Source: Paractinoplanes brasiliensis
Lineage (GTDB): Bacteria; Actinomycetota; Actinomycetes; Mycobacteriales; Micromonosporaceae
DNA: 64,000 nt
Direction of reading: 5' to 3'
NCBI RefSeq assembly: GCF_004362215.1
Contig: NZ_SNWR01000001.1
Span: 1,116,001-1,180,000, forward strand
Every line of letters begins with the position of its first letter. Position 1 is the first letter of the stretch. Below are positions 42,236 through 50,670 of the stretch, in pieces. The notes beneath the pieces were generated by a model, which saw nothing but the letters and a program-made list of their open reading frames with translations, searched no databases and was not told the origin of the DNA. Made by a program: the position numbers and the translations under genes.

Positions 42236-44857
42236 ATGAACCCCTACGGCGATCCGCAGTCTGCGAGCGCCCGGGCCAGCGTGCCCGGTTCCGGCTCTGC
42301 CCCGGCACGGGGCAGCAGCAGCCCTGTTCCGGCAGGCGGCGCGTCCAGCGGCCGGGCGTCGGTGGGTTCGGCCTCGGTCGGTGGCCGGGCCTCCGTGGGG
42401 CCGGCGCCGGTGGGATCGGCCTCGGTCGGATCGGCCTCGGTCGGCGCCGCGCCGGTCGGTGGCCGGGCGTCGGTGGGGTCCGCCTCGGTCGGGGCGGCCG
42501 CGGTGGGTTCGGTGTCCCCGGCTCCCGCGAGCGGCGCCGTGGCCCGGGCGGCCGTGCGCCCCAAGCCGCCGGGTGAGCCCCCGCGCGCGTCCAAGGACAC
42601 CAAGAAGGCGGCCAAGAAGCGCCGCCGCACCAACCTGCTCACCGTCGCCGCGGCCGTCCTGGTCATCGTGCTCGGCGCCGGCGTGGTGGGCGGGGCCTAC
42701 TTCTTCGACGACGTGAAGTTCACCGAGCCCAAGGCTGAGGACCAGGTCACGCAGATCTTCGCGGCCGACAACAAGACGCAGATCGCGACCATCGGCAACT
42801 CGACCCGCCAGCAGGTGCCGTACGCGAGCATCAACCCCGTGATCGGCCAGGCGGTCATGGCGGCCGAGGACAAGAACTTCCTCGATCACAACGGCATCGA
42901 CATGAAGGGCATCGCCCGCGCGGCCTGGAACAACTTCACCGGCGGCGACCAGCAGGGCGCGTCGACGATCACCCAGCAGTACGCGCGGCACGCCGCCGAG
43001 CTGAAGGAAATCAGCTACAACCGCAAGCTCCGCGAGGCCGTGATCGCCCGCAAGATGGAGGACCAGTACTCCAAGAGCGAGATCCTGGGCCGCTACCTCA
43101 ACTCGGTGTACTTCGGCCGCGGGGCGTACGGCATCGAGGCCGCCGTGAAGGCGTACTTCGGCCAGAGCCGCTCGGTGCTGACCCCGCCGGGCGCGAAGGG
43201 CGCGATCACCGCCGCCGAGGCCGCCGTCATCGCCTCGGTCATCAAGCAGCCCGAGCCGTCCCCGACACACAAGGGCTACGACCCGCAGAACAACCCCACG
43301 GACGCCAAGATCCGCTGGCAGTACACGATCAACAACATGCTCGAGAAGGGCTGGATCAAGACCGCGCCGGCCGCGTACCCCAAGGTCGCCAAGTTCGACC
43401 CGGACGCGTGCCGCACGTCCTGCGGCACCAACAACCCCACCGGCAAGATCGTGAAGTACGTGAAGCAGGAACTGCGTGCCATGGGCATCAGCGACGAGAA
43501 GCAGAAGAGCGGCGGCCTGCGGATCACCACGACGATCAACCCGGGCGTGCAGAAGGCGGCCGAGACCGCCGCCATGCGCACCAGCGACAAATCGCCGTTG
43601 CGCAAGCTCGACGCGACCTACAAGACCGCGCTCGTCGCCGTGGACCCGGCCAACGGCCACGTCATGGCCTACTACGGCGGGCCGGACGGCGTGGGCTGGG
43701 ACTACGCGGGCCCCAACTACAACGACAAGGGTGACTTCGTCGGGGGCGGACGCCCGCCGGGCTCGTCGTTCAAGGTCTACACGCTGCTGGCCGCGCTCAG
43801 CGACGGCTACGGCTTCGACACGACGTGGGACTCCGAGGCCAAGAAGGTCGGCGGCGACGCGATCAACAACTCGAGCCGCACGAACTTCACGTGTGACAAG
43901 CGGCGCTGCCCGCTCGACGAGGCGACCATCCAGTCGTACAACTTCCCCTTCTACCACCTGGCGGCGGCCCTCGGCCCCGACAAGGTGGCGGCGGCGGCGC
44001 ACAAGGCCGGCGTCCAGTACATCTCCAGCCCGACCAAGATCGGTGCTCGGGTCGACCTCAACAAGACCAAGGGCGACGCGCTCAAGCAGTACGGCAACGA
44101 GATCGGGTACGGCCAGTACGCGATCACCGCGCTCGACCACGCGAACGGCATCGCCACGCTGGCCAACGAGGGCCGCTTCGTCAAGGCCCACTTCGTGAAG
44201 TCGGTGGCCCAGCGCGACGAGAAGACCGGCAAGTTCAAGACGATCCACACCGAGCGGGTCAAGTACACGCAGGTCTTCGACCCGGGCGTGGTCGCCGCGA
44301 TCGACACCGTGCTGCAGAAGATCCCCGGCAAGAACGGGCAGAACCTGCGCAACGGCTACGACGCGATCGGCAAGTCCGGCACCTGGGAGTACAAGGACGG
44401 CAAGAGCGGCCAGAACGGCGACGCCTGGTGGGTCGGCGGCACCCCGCACCTGGCGGCCACGGTCTGGATCGGCCGCGAGAAGCAGGTCAAGGACCAGATG
44501 CAGCTCCTGCCGATCTACAAGCCGGGCACCAAGAAGGGCATGACGGGCGGTTCGACCCCGGGCGACACCTGGAAGGTCTTCATGGACCTGGCCAACAAGG
44601 CCCTGGACGCCGAGAAGACCTCGTTCCCGCCGGACGTGCGGGTGGGCGACCCGAACAAGAAGGGCAACGGGCTCGACCCGCTGCCCGAACAGCCGGACAA
44701 CGGCTGCATCCTGGGCGGCACCGTCTGCCCGCCCGGCGTCGACCCGGCCAACCCGGGCGGCGGCGTGACCCCGCCGGTCAACGGACCGGGCAACCCCGGC
44801 AACGGGCCGGGCGGGGGAAACGGCGCGGGCAACGGCGGGGGTAACGGCGGCAGATAA
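42236..44857 (+). CDS. Class A penicillin-binding protein (bifunctional GT51/transpeptidase)
   Basis: An 873-residue peptidoglycan synthase from ATG 42236. The cytoplasmic N-terminus is repeat-rich (residues ~36-98, A-S-V-G words), then basic (KAAKKRRRTN), then a single membrane anchor (about 143-165). The GT51 domain has catalytic E211 in AAEDKNF, with GASTITQQ, RKLREAVIARKME and NSVYFGRGAYGIEAA. The transpeptidase domain has S510-x2-K513 in SSFK, S567-Y-N and K713-S-G-T. A Gly/Asn/Pro-rich C-terminal tail follows. It polymerises and cross-links glycan strands outside the membrane. The upstream c-di-AMP riboswitch probably controls it. Confidence 0.93.
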   Translation: MNPYGDPQSASARASVPGSGSAPARGSSSPVPAGGASSGRASVGSASVGGRASVGPAPVGSASVGSASVGAAPVGGRASVGSASVGAAAVGSVSPAPASGAVARAAVRPKPPGEPPRASKDTKKAAKKRRRTNLLTVAAAVLVIVLGAGVVGGAYFFDDVKFTEPKAEDQVTQIFAADNKTQIATIGNSTRQQVPYASINPVIGQAVMAAEDKNFLDHNGIDMKGIARAAWNNFTGGDQQGASTITQQYARHAAELKEISYNRKLREAVIARKMEDQYSKSEILGRYLNSVYFGRGAYGIEAAVKAYFGQSRSVLTPPGAKGAITAAEAAVIASVIKQPEPSPTHKGYDPQNNPTDAKIRWQYTINNMLEKGWIKTAPAAYPKVAKFDPDACRTSCGTNNPTGKIVKYVKQELRAMGISDEKQKSGGLRITTTINPGVQKAAETAAMRTSDKSPLRKLDATYKTALVAVDPANGHVMAYYGGPDGVGWDYAGPNYNDKGDFVGGGRPPGSSFKVYTLLAALSDGYGFDTTWDSEAKKVGGDAINNSSRTNFTCDKRRCPLDEATIQSYNFPFYHLAAALGPDKVAAAAHKAGVQYISSPTKIGARVDLNKTKGDALKQYGNEIGYGQYAITALDHANGIATLANEGRFVKAHFVKSVAQRDEKTGKFKTIHTERVKYTQVFDPGVVAAIDTVLQKIPGKNGQNLRNGYDAIGKSGTWEYKDGKSGQNGDAWWVGGTPHLAATVWIGREKQVKDQMQLLPIYKPGTKKGMTGGSTPGDTWKVFMDLANKALDAEKTSFPPDVRVGDPNKKGNGLDPLPEQPDNGCILGGTVCPPGVDPANPGGGVTPPVNGPGNPGNGPGGGNGAGNGGGNGGR
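42345..42530 (+). repeat. In-frame 12/15-bp repeats in the PBP cytoplasmic tail
   Basis: Words tcggcctcggtcgg and gccgcgccggtcggtggc recur, encoding S-A-S-V-G and A-P-V-G-G units. All changes keep frame. Confidence 0.8.
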
Positions 44858-44875
44858 CGGCCCACGCACGCGAGA

Positions 44876-44899
44876 GCGGCCGCCTTCACCGGCGGCCGC
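44876..44899 (+). terminator. Hairpin terminator after the PBP gene
   Basis: A perfect 9-bp stem gcggccgcc/ggcggccgc with loop ttcacc, 19 bp after the stop codon. No U-tract follows. Confidence 0.7.
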
Positions 44900-45010
44900 C
44901 AACAACGGCGTGCGCAGGTAACGGCAGGCACCAACAAACCGCCGGCGCAGATGACAGCGGGCACCCGCAAATGGCCCGCGCAGATGACGTCCGGGACGGG
45001 TGGGGCCGCC

Positions 45011-45646
45011 TCAGGTGCGGCGCAGGACGGAGACGACCTTGCCCAGCACCACGGCCCGGTCGCCGTCGATGTTCTCGTACGCCGGGTTGCGGGCCTCCAG
45101 CACGACCTGCCCACCGCGGCGGCGATAGACCTTGACGGTCGCCTCGTCGTCGATCATGGCGGCCACGATGTCGCCGTTGAAGGCCTCGTGGCCCTGCTTG
45201 ACCACGACGATGTCGCCGTCGCAGATCGCCGCGTCGATCATCGAGTCGCCGCGGACGCGCAGGGCGAACAGGGTGCCCCGCCCGACCAGGTCGCGGGGCA
45301 GCGGCAGCACCTCGTCGGCGTTCTGCTCGGCCAGAATCGGCGAGCCCGCCGCGATGTCGCCCAGCACGGGCACCCCGACCGTCGGCTCGGCGCGCTGCCG
45401 CGGCACCGGCTGCAGGAACATACGTACGTCGACGGGCCGGGTCGCCCGTCCCCGGCGCAGGAACCCGGCCTCCTCGAGCACGCGCAGGTGCCGCCCGACC
45501 GACGACGTCGAAGCTAGCCCGACCGTGTCGGCGATCTCGCGGGTGGACGGCGAGTAGCCGTACCGCTGCGCCCACTCCTGAATGACGGTGAGGATCTGCC
45601 GCTGCCGCTCACTGAGCGTCGACGTGTCGTAGTAGTCCTCATCCAT
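45011..45646 (-). CDS. lexA: LexA repressor
   Basis: A 211-residue SOS repressor. The winged helix is SERQRQILTVIQEWAQRYGYSP, then TREIADTVGLASTSSVGRHL (residues 10-60). The self-cleavage bond is A100-G101 in DIAAGSPIL. The catalytic Ser is S135 in GDSMID and the Lys is K172 in ATVKVY. ATG 45646 (MDEDYYD) is preferred; an upstream in-frame start adds ~19 poorly conserved residues. RecA-stimulated autocleavage derepresses DNA repair genes. Unusually, no SOS box (TCGAAC-N4-GTTCGA type) was found in the ~200 bp upstream, which hold degenerate repeats instead. Confidence 0.93.
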   Translation of the reverse strand: MDEDYYDTSTLSERQRQILTVIQEWAQRYGYSPSTREIADTVGLASTSSVGRHLRVLEEAGFLRRGRATRPVDVRMFLQPVPRQRAEPTVGVPVLGDIAAGSPILAEQNADEVLPLPRDLVGRGTLFALRVRGDSMIDAAICDGDIVVVKQGHEAFNGDIVAAMIDDEATVKVYRRRGGQVVLEARNPAYENIDGDRAVVLGKVVSVLRRT

Positions 45647-45689
45647 CAGCACCCAATGATCTTGCCGCACCGAGGCCGCCCGAGCCCGC

Positions 45690-45840
45690 AGGCGCGCCGT
45701 CACCGGGAGCTACTCAAAGCACGCAGGCACGCCGCCAGCGGGAGCCGGCGAGCACAGGATCCTGCGGCCGCACCGGCGCGCCGCCACCAGGAAAATCAGC
45801 CAGGCACGCCGGCGCGCCGCCAAGGGGCCGGCAGGACGAC
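45690..45840. repeat. Irregular repeats upstream of lexA
   Basis: Related words ggcgcgccgtcaccgggag, ggcacgccgccagcgggag, ggcgcgccgccaccagg and ggcgcgccgccaagggg occur at about 45692, 45728, 45776 and 45812. They fill the space between lexA and the convergent end of the sigma-factor gene's 3' flank. Confidence 0.6.
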
Positions 45841-45851
45841 CGGCGTACGCC

Positions 45852-46646
45852 TTACCCGTCCATGAGCTTGCGCAGCTTGCCCAGCGCCTGGGACAGCAGC
45901 CGCGACACGTGCATCTGGGAGATCCCGATCCGGTCGGCGATCGCGGACTGGGTGAGTTCGCCGTAGAACCGCAGCACCACGATGGTGCGTTCGCGTTCGG
46001 TGAGCATGGCCATCGCGGGCGGCAGCGCCACCCCGAACTCGGCCAACGCGAACCCGCGGTCGTGGCCGCCGAGCGTGTCGCCCAGTGTCAGATCTTCCCC
46101 GTTCCGTACGGGGGAACTGAGCGAGTCGGGGCGGTAGGCGTGCCCCGCCTCGAGCGCCTCCAGGATTTCTTCCTCGCCCACCCCCAGGTAGCCGGAGATG
46201 TCGGCCACCGTGGGCGCGCGGGTCAGCGTGTGCTCGAGGTCGGTGCGGGCGGCGCCGATGGCCATGCGCAGCTCCTGAAGCCGGCGCGGGATGCGCAGCG
46301 TCCACGAGCGGTCGCGGAAGTAGCGCTTGATCTCGCCGAGGACGGTCGGGATGGCGTACCCGGTGAAGTCGACCCCACGGGTGGCGTCGTAGCCGTCGAT
46401 CGCCTTGATCAAACCGATCGTGGCCGTCTGCAGCAGGTCGTCGAAGGGCTCGCCCCGGTTGGCGTAGCGGCGGGTGAGGCGCTGGGCCATCGGCAGCCAG
46501 GCCTCGATGGCCTGCCGGCGTACGGCGGGGCGGTCGGGGTGGTCCTCCGGCAGGGCGGCCAGCGTTTCGATGAGCGCGGTGGCACGCCTGTCCTCGTCCG
46601 TGGGCTCGAACGAACGTCGGCCGGCCGGTCGGGTGGTTACGGTCAC
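45852..46646 (-). CDS. SigB/SigF-family RNA polymerase sigma factor
   Basis: A 264-residue sigma-70 group 3 factor. Region 2 reads LTRRYANRGEPFDDLLQTATIGLIKAIDGYD. Region 3 has TVLGEIKRYFRDRSWTLRIPRRLQELR, the B/F-clade signature, and region 4 has TERERTIVVLRFYGELTQSAIADRIGISQMHVSRLLSQAL. GTG 46646 is chosen because ggagac sits 5 nt upstream; an ATG at 46667 would place the ribosome site inside the gene. Such factors drive general stress or differentiation regulons and are held by RsbW-like anti-sigma factors. A GGGTAG-containing dyad upstream suggests autoregulation. Confidence 0.92.
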   Translation of the reverse strand: MTVTTRPAGRRSFEPTDEDRRATALIETLAALPEDHPDRPAVRRQAIEAWLPMAQRLTRRYANRGEPFDDLLQTATIGLIKAIDGYDATRGVDFTGYAIPTVLGEIKRYFRDRSWTLRIPRRLQELRMAIGAARTDLEHTLTRAPTVADISGYLGVGEEEILEALEAGHAYRPDSLSSPVRNGEDLTLGDTLGGHDRGFALAEFGVALPPAMAMLTERERTIVVLRFYGELTQSAIADRIGISQMHVSRLLSQALGKLRKLMDG

Positions 46647-46773
46647 GGTGTCTCCTTGGCAGCGCATCGCATGGGTCTCGCGACGTGCGGCGGACACCGG
46701 TCAGGCGCGTCGAACCGCGACGGGGGAAACCCCCACGTCGAGAGTCGGCGCCTTCTTGACCGATAGCTGGACG

Positions 46774-46793
46774 CTACCCGAAAGGGCGGGTAG
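46774..46793. promoter_or_regulatory. Palindromic GGGTAG element, candidate SigB/F-type promoter
   Basis: ctacccg-aaaggg-cgggtag puts a GGGTAG hexamer (SigB/F -10 consensus GGGTA-) on each strand. On the minus strand a GGTTGG lies 17 nt upstream of the hexamer (consensus GTTT), about 130 bp before the sigma gene start. It would suit autoregulation by the encoded sigma factor. Confidence 0.45.
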
Positions 46794-46882
46794 ACGCCAA
46801 CCGAAAGTACTAGTGGCGTTCCGTCGATCAGACGAACGGCGTCCGGCGTCGCGCACCAGCCGGCCGTCGATCGCCACGGCAC

Positions 46883-46977
46883 GAGAGAGCGCTTCCCCGC
46901 AATCGACGCTTGTTTCCGCACATGGCGGTGATCAGCGAGCGGCGTTCTTGAGAGAGCGCTTCCCGACACCCGATACT
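46883..46977 (+). promoter_or_regulatory. Promoter with two LacI-type operator-like sites
   Basis: The 15-bp sequence gagagagcgcttccc occurs twice (46883-46897 and 46950-46964). Its core gagagcgcttcc resembles the palindrome gggagcgctccc recognised by actinobacterial LacI-family sugar regulators such as CebR. The second copy lies between a -35 ttgaga (46948-46953) and a -10 gatact (46972-46977, 18-bp spacing). It is a natural repression site for the downstream CBM6-DUF1996 gene. Confidence 0.5.
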
Positions 46978-47014
46978 CCGGGGCACCCCGATCCCCTCCC
47001 CCGAAGGGAGCGTC

Positions 47015-48370
47015 ATGCATTCATCCCCACGAATCCGCGTCCTGCTGGCGGCCGTCCTCGCCGCGGCTGCGGCCGTTCTCGTCGCGCCGCCCGGCCCGGC
47101 CCGCGCGGCCACCGTGACGGTGCAGGCCGAGGCGTACGCGGCTCAGTCCGGCGCCCAGGTCGAGCCGACCGCCGACACCGGCGGCGGGCAGAACGTCGCC
47201 TACCTCGCCGAGGGCGACTGGCTGCGGTACGACGGCGTCGACCTCGGCCCGGCCGGCGCGCTCACCGTGTCGGCCCGGGTGGCGTCGGCCGTCGGCACCG
47301 GGCGCGTCGAGCTGCGCACCGGCTCGGTGACCGGCCCGCTGCTGACCCAGTTCGCGATCACCGCCACCGGTGGCTGGCAGGCCTGGACGACCCTGACCGC
47401 GACCGCCGCCACCCACCCCACCGGCGCCCAGACCGTGTTCGCGGTGCTGCGCAACAGCACCGGCGGCGACTTCGTCAACCTCAACTGGCTCTCGTTCGGC
47501 GCCGGCGGCCCGAGCGGCGACGGCTGGGTCCCGGTCGACGCCGCGGCCTGGAACGCGCAGCTGGCCGAGTTCCGGGCGCTGACGCCGCGACTCGTGCCGG
47601 CCGGCTCGGTGCGCGTGCCCGAGTTCAATGCGACCTGCGCCTACAGCCATGCGAAACCGGACGATCCGATCATCTTCCCGGGCCTGCCGGGCGCCTCGCA
47701 CATGCACACGTTCCTCGGCAACACGAGCACCGACGCGTTCGCCACCACCCGCACCCTGCTCGCCAACGCGGGCACCACCTGCCGCCCGGCGCCCGACCTG
47801 TCCGCGTACTGGATCCCCACCCTGTACGAGAACGACCGCGCGATCGAGCCCAAGGACGTCGTCGTCTACTACGGCTCCCGCCTGACCGACCCGTCGGCGA
47901 CGGTGCCCTTCCCCCAGGGCTTCCGCATGATCGCCGGCGACGCCCGCCTGCAGGCCCCCACCCCGGCGGGCTCGGTCAACGCGTTCTACTGCGCCGGGCC
48001 CGGCGGCGAGATCGGCCGCAGCGCCGACGGCAACTGGCCGGTCTGCGCGCCGACCGCGGTGCTGATGTTCCACCTGGTCTTCCAGGACTGCTGGGACGGG
48101 CGCAACCTGGACAGCCCCACCCACAAGGCCCACGTCGCCTACAGCTACGACGGCACCTGCCGCGGTGACCACCCGGTCGCCATCCCGAACCTGTCGTTCC
48201 TCATCGCCTACCCCACGAGCGGCGGCCCCGCCGGCTTCCGCCTGGCCTCCGGAATGGCGTCGTCGATGCACGGCGACGCGTTCCTGGCCTGGGACAACCG
48301 CGCCCAGAGCGAACGCGTCAAGAACTGCCTGACGCAGAAAGCCAAGTGCAACACCAACGGCGACTTCTGA
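47015..48370 (+). CDS. Secreted CBM6-DUF1996 protein
   Basis: A 451-residue secreted protein from ATG 47015, with signal peptide to about residue 32 (APPGPARAA). Residues 33-160 are a CBM6/CBM35-like carbohydrate-binding module (TVTVQAEAYAAQSGAQVEP; YLAEGDWLRYDGVDLG; NLNWLSFG). Residues 175-450 are a DUF1996 domain (FNATCAYSHAKPDDPIIFPG, ASHMHTFLGN, STTPTHKAHVAYSYDG-like and CRGDHPVAIPNLSFLIAY), with several cysteines likely in disulfides. DUF1996 proteins occur in fungi and actinomycetes, often next to carbohydrate-binding modules, and have no established function. A perfect hairpin terminator follows. LacI-type sites upstream suggest sugar control. Confidence 0.88.
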   Translation: MHSSPRIRVLLAAVLAAAAAVLVAPPGPARAATVTVQAEAYAAQSGAQVEPTADTGGGQNVAYLAEGDWLRYDGVDLGPAGALTVSARVASAVGTGRVELRTGSVTGPLLTQFAITATGGWQAWTTLTATAATHPTGAQTVFAVLRNSTGGDFVNLNWLSFGAGGPSGDGWVPVDAAAWNAQLAEFRALTPRLVPAGSVRVPEFNATCAYSHAKPDDPIIFPGLPGASHMHTFLGNTSTDAFATTRTLLANAGTTCRPAPDLSAYWIPTLYENDRAIEPKDVVVYYGSRLTDPSATVPFPQGFRMIAGDARLQAPTPAGSVNAFYCAGPGGEIGRSADGNWPVCAPTAVLMFHLVFQDCWDGRNLDSPTHKAHVAYSYDGTCRGDHPVAIPNLSFLIAYPTSGGPAGFRLASGMASSMHGDAFLAWDNRAQSERVKNCLTQKAKCNTNGDF

Positions 48371-48375
48371 CCCAC

Positions 48376-48419
48376 GCCGGGGCGGGCGGCTCTCAACAGG
48401 GGTCGCCGCCCGCCCCGGC
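48376..48419 (+). terminator. Strong hairpin terminator
   Basis: A perfect 15-bp stem gccggggcgggcggc / gccgcccgccccggc with a 14-nt loop, 5 bp after the DUF1996 stop codon. Confidence 0.85.
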
Positions 48420-48427
48420 GGGTTGTC

Positions 48428-48600
48428 GAATGCCGGACCACGACAAAACCACCGAGGCGGGTCATGGCGCCGGACCACCACAAACCACCGTTCAAGCCGG
48501 CCCATGACCTTGAATCGCGGCGGGTCGAGCGAACCGGGGCAGGGTGCGATTGTCCAAAGCCAGGGCGGGCGGGTTATCGGCGCCGGACCACCACACGGCC
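48428..48600. repeat. Degenerate repeats resembling the P450 gene 3' end
   Basis: tgccggaccacgacaaaacc (from about 48430) and cgccggaccaccacaaacca (about 48470) are followed near 48580 by cgccggaccaccacacggcc, which is the coding end of the P450 gene. The intergenic copies therefore look like duplicates of that gene end. Confidence 0.6.
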
Positions 48601-49857
48601 GCCGCGGGCCGGGGCGACGGCGATGCCACGGTTGTGGGAGCGTTCCGGGGCGGCGGTGGTCGGCTCGACGACGAAGTCGCGCAGGATCGTGCGCAGGACG
48701 ACGCGCATCTCGAGCGAGGCGAACGCGGCGCCCAGGCAGCGCCGCACACCGCCGCCGAACGGGATCCACCCGTACATCTCGGCCCGGCCGTCGGTGAACC
48801 TGCCGGGGTCGAACCGGCCGGGCTCGGGGAACAGCGACGGGTCGTCGTGCAGCAGCGCGATGCACGCCGTGACCACAGTGCCCCGCGGCAGGGTCCAGCG
48901 GCCGATCCGCAGCGACTCCGCCCGCACCTGCCGCGACGTCATCTCGATGACCGGCCGCACCCGCTGCACCTCGGTGATCGTCGCGTCGAGCAACGCGTCG
49001 TCGCGTCCGTCGCCGAGCCTGTCGAGCACCCCGGGGTGGCGTCGCAGCCGTTCCACCGCCCAGGCCAGCGTGGTGGCGGTGGTCTCGTGCCCGGCGGCGA
49101 GCAGCGTGAGCAGCTGGTCGGCGATCTGGTCGCGGTCCATCGGCGACCCGTCGTCGTAGCGGGCCTGCACCAGCATGGCGAGCACGTCGTCGCGCTTGCC
49201 CGGCTCCGGATCGGCCCGCGCCCGCTCGATGAGCACGTCGACGATCTCGTCGTAGCGCTTGCGGTGCCGGTCGAACCGGGCGCCCGGTCCCTGCCCGCCG
49301 AGGTCACGCCGCAACACCGGCAGCACGGCCAGCACCGAGCCGAGCCGTACGGCCTTGGGCAGCAGCGCGCGCAGCTCGTCGAGCTCCTCCCCGTCGGCCC
49401 CGAAGACCGCCCGCAGGATGACGTTCAGCGTGATCCGCATCGTCGACGGCATCACCGGGAACTCCCGCCCCTGGGGCCACGACGCCGTCTCGCGTCTCGT
49501 CTCGGCCTCGATGATTTCCTCGTACGCCCGCAGCCGGCGCCCATGGAACGGGGGAGTGAGCAGCTTGCGCTGGCGGCGGTGCTCCTCACCGGAGATGGCG
49601 AAGAACGACCCTGGCCCCAGCACCGAGCCCAGGTTGGCATCGGGCGTGTCGGCCAGCTCGGGCGAGGTCTGGAACAGTTCCCGCACCTCGGCCGGGTCGG
49701 CCAGCATCACCATGCGCCCGAGGTTGAGCGATTCCACGCTGAACGCCGACCCGTACCGCCGCCGGAGCCGTTCCATGGTGCCCCGGCGCGACACCGCGAA
49801 CTGCAGCGACTGTACGAGGCGGGAGGTGCCGGGCCCGGCAGGAAGCGCCACATCCAT
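48574..49857 (-). CDS. Cytochrome P450
   Basis: A 427-residue P450. The I-helix oxygen-binding motif is AGHETT (about 245), the K-helix ExxR is EVQR, and the meander is PGRFDPGRF. The heme-ligand loop FGGGVRRCLG places the axial cysteine at C374. The Lys-rich, membrane-free sequence suggests a soluble bacterial enzyme needing ferredoxin partners, none of which are adjacent. Several CYP families with unspecialised substrates show the FHGRRLRAYEEII motif seen here. Substrate is unknown. The next gene on the same strand is a CPBP protease, 72 bp upstream. Confidence 0.92.
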   Translation of the reverse strand: MDVALPAGPGTSRLVQSLQFAVSRRGTMERLRRRYGSAFSVESLNLGRMVMLADPAEVRELFQTSPELADTPDANLGSVLGPGSFFAISGEEHRRQRKLLTPPFHGRRLRAYEEIIEAETRRETASWPQGREFPVMPSTMRITLNVILRAVFGADGEELDELRALLPKAVRLGSVLAVLPVLRRDLGGQGPGARFDRHRKRYDEIVDVLIERARADPEPGKRDDVLAMLVQARYDDGSPMDRDQIADQLLTLLAAGHETTATTLAWAVERLRRHPGVLDRLGDGRDDALLDATITEVQRVRPVIEMTSRQVRAESLRIGRWTLPRGTVVTACIALLHDDPSLFPEPGRFDPGRFTDGRAEMYGWIPFGGGVRRCLGAAFASLEMRVVLRTILRDFVVEPTTAAPERSHNRGIAVAPARGGRVVVRRR

Positions 49858-49929
49858 GCCCTTACCGTACGTTCATGCCCGTCGATCCGCCGCCCGCGAG
49901 AGGAGACGATCCCCGCCCCCAAGGCTGCG

Positions 49930-50640
49930 TCAGGCGAGGCGGGTGGTGGCCAGCCCGGCGGCGATCAGCAGGCCGAGGCCGTTGGTGGCCCAGTGCAGGG
50001 CGGCAGCTGCCAGCAGGCTTCCGCTGCGGCGGCGCAGCTCGCACAGCAGCAGGCCGGCCAGGGCGGTGAAGGCCACGGCGCCCAGAACGGCCAGGATGCG
50101 GCCGGGCGTGCCCGCTCCGACGGCGGCGCCGACGGCCTGGTTGGCCGAGTTGAGGCGCAGGGAGGGCAGGATGTGCCACAGGCCGAACAGCACCGACGAG
50201 GTGATGCTGGCCCAGACGGCGCCGCGGTGGCGGTTGACCAGGCCCATCAGGACGCCGCGGAAGGCGATCTCCTCGAGCAGCACGGTGCCCAGCGGCACGA
50301 TGATGAACGCCGCCATCAGGGCCGCGCCGGGGTGCAGGTGGTAGCGGACGTCGTGGAACGCGGGCCGGGTCCACGGCAGGGCGACGCCGATGGCGTACAC
50401 GACCGCCACGGCCAGGATCGCGCCGACCGCGTACTTCAGGCCGGGCACCAGCGTACGGCGGGAGAGTCCCAGGTCGTGCCACGTGAGGCCGGCCCGGCGG
50501 GCGAGCAGCAGCAGGATCACGGCGACGAGCGGGCCGGCCACCAGGCCGGTGTGGCGCGGGCCGAACTTGTCCGCCACGTTGACCGCGGCAAGGATCAGGA
50601 CGACGGCGCCGAGCAGGAGAAAAAGGCGGCGTGGAGGCAT
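49930..50640 (-). CDS. CPBP-family intramembrane protease (CAAX/Abi type)
   Basis: A 236-residue membrane protein with about seven helices. Motif 1 EEIAFRG (catalytic Glu pair plus Arg) is at about residue 120, motif 2 FGLWHILPS at about 150, and motif 3 HWATNGLGLL at about 215. This is the CPBP (Rce1-like) family. Bacterial members process peptides such as bacteriocins or regulate membrane signalling; substrate is unknown here. ATG 50640. It is 30 bp downstream of the XRE regulator gene on the same strand and may be co-transcribed with it. Confidence 0.9.
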   Translation of the reverse strand: MPPRRLFLLLGAVVLILAAVNVADKFGPRHTGLVAGPLVAVILLLLARRAGLTWHDLGLSRRTLVPGLKYAVGAILAVAVVYAIGVALPWTRPAFHDVRYHLHPGAALMAAFIIVPLGTVLLEEIAFRGVLMGLVNRHRGAVWASITSSVLFGLWHILPSLRLNSANQAVGAAVGAGTPGRILAVLGAVAFTALAGLLLCELRRRSGSLLAAAALHWATNGLGLLIAAGLATTRLA

Positions 50641-50670
50641 GACGCGGGGAAGAGTACCCGGATGCGGCCG

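Noticed and set aside
42131..44905. A 924-codon open frame antisense to the PBP gene
   Set aside because: Val/Arg/Leu/Gly-rich translation mirroring PBP codons, with no domain. The PBP frame has every catalytic motif.
47021..48865. A 614-codon minus-strand frame opposite the DUF1996 gene
   Set aside because: Shadow of the DUF1996 coding sequence; it crosses the perfect hairpin terminator and the P450 end.
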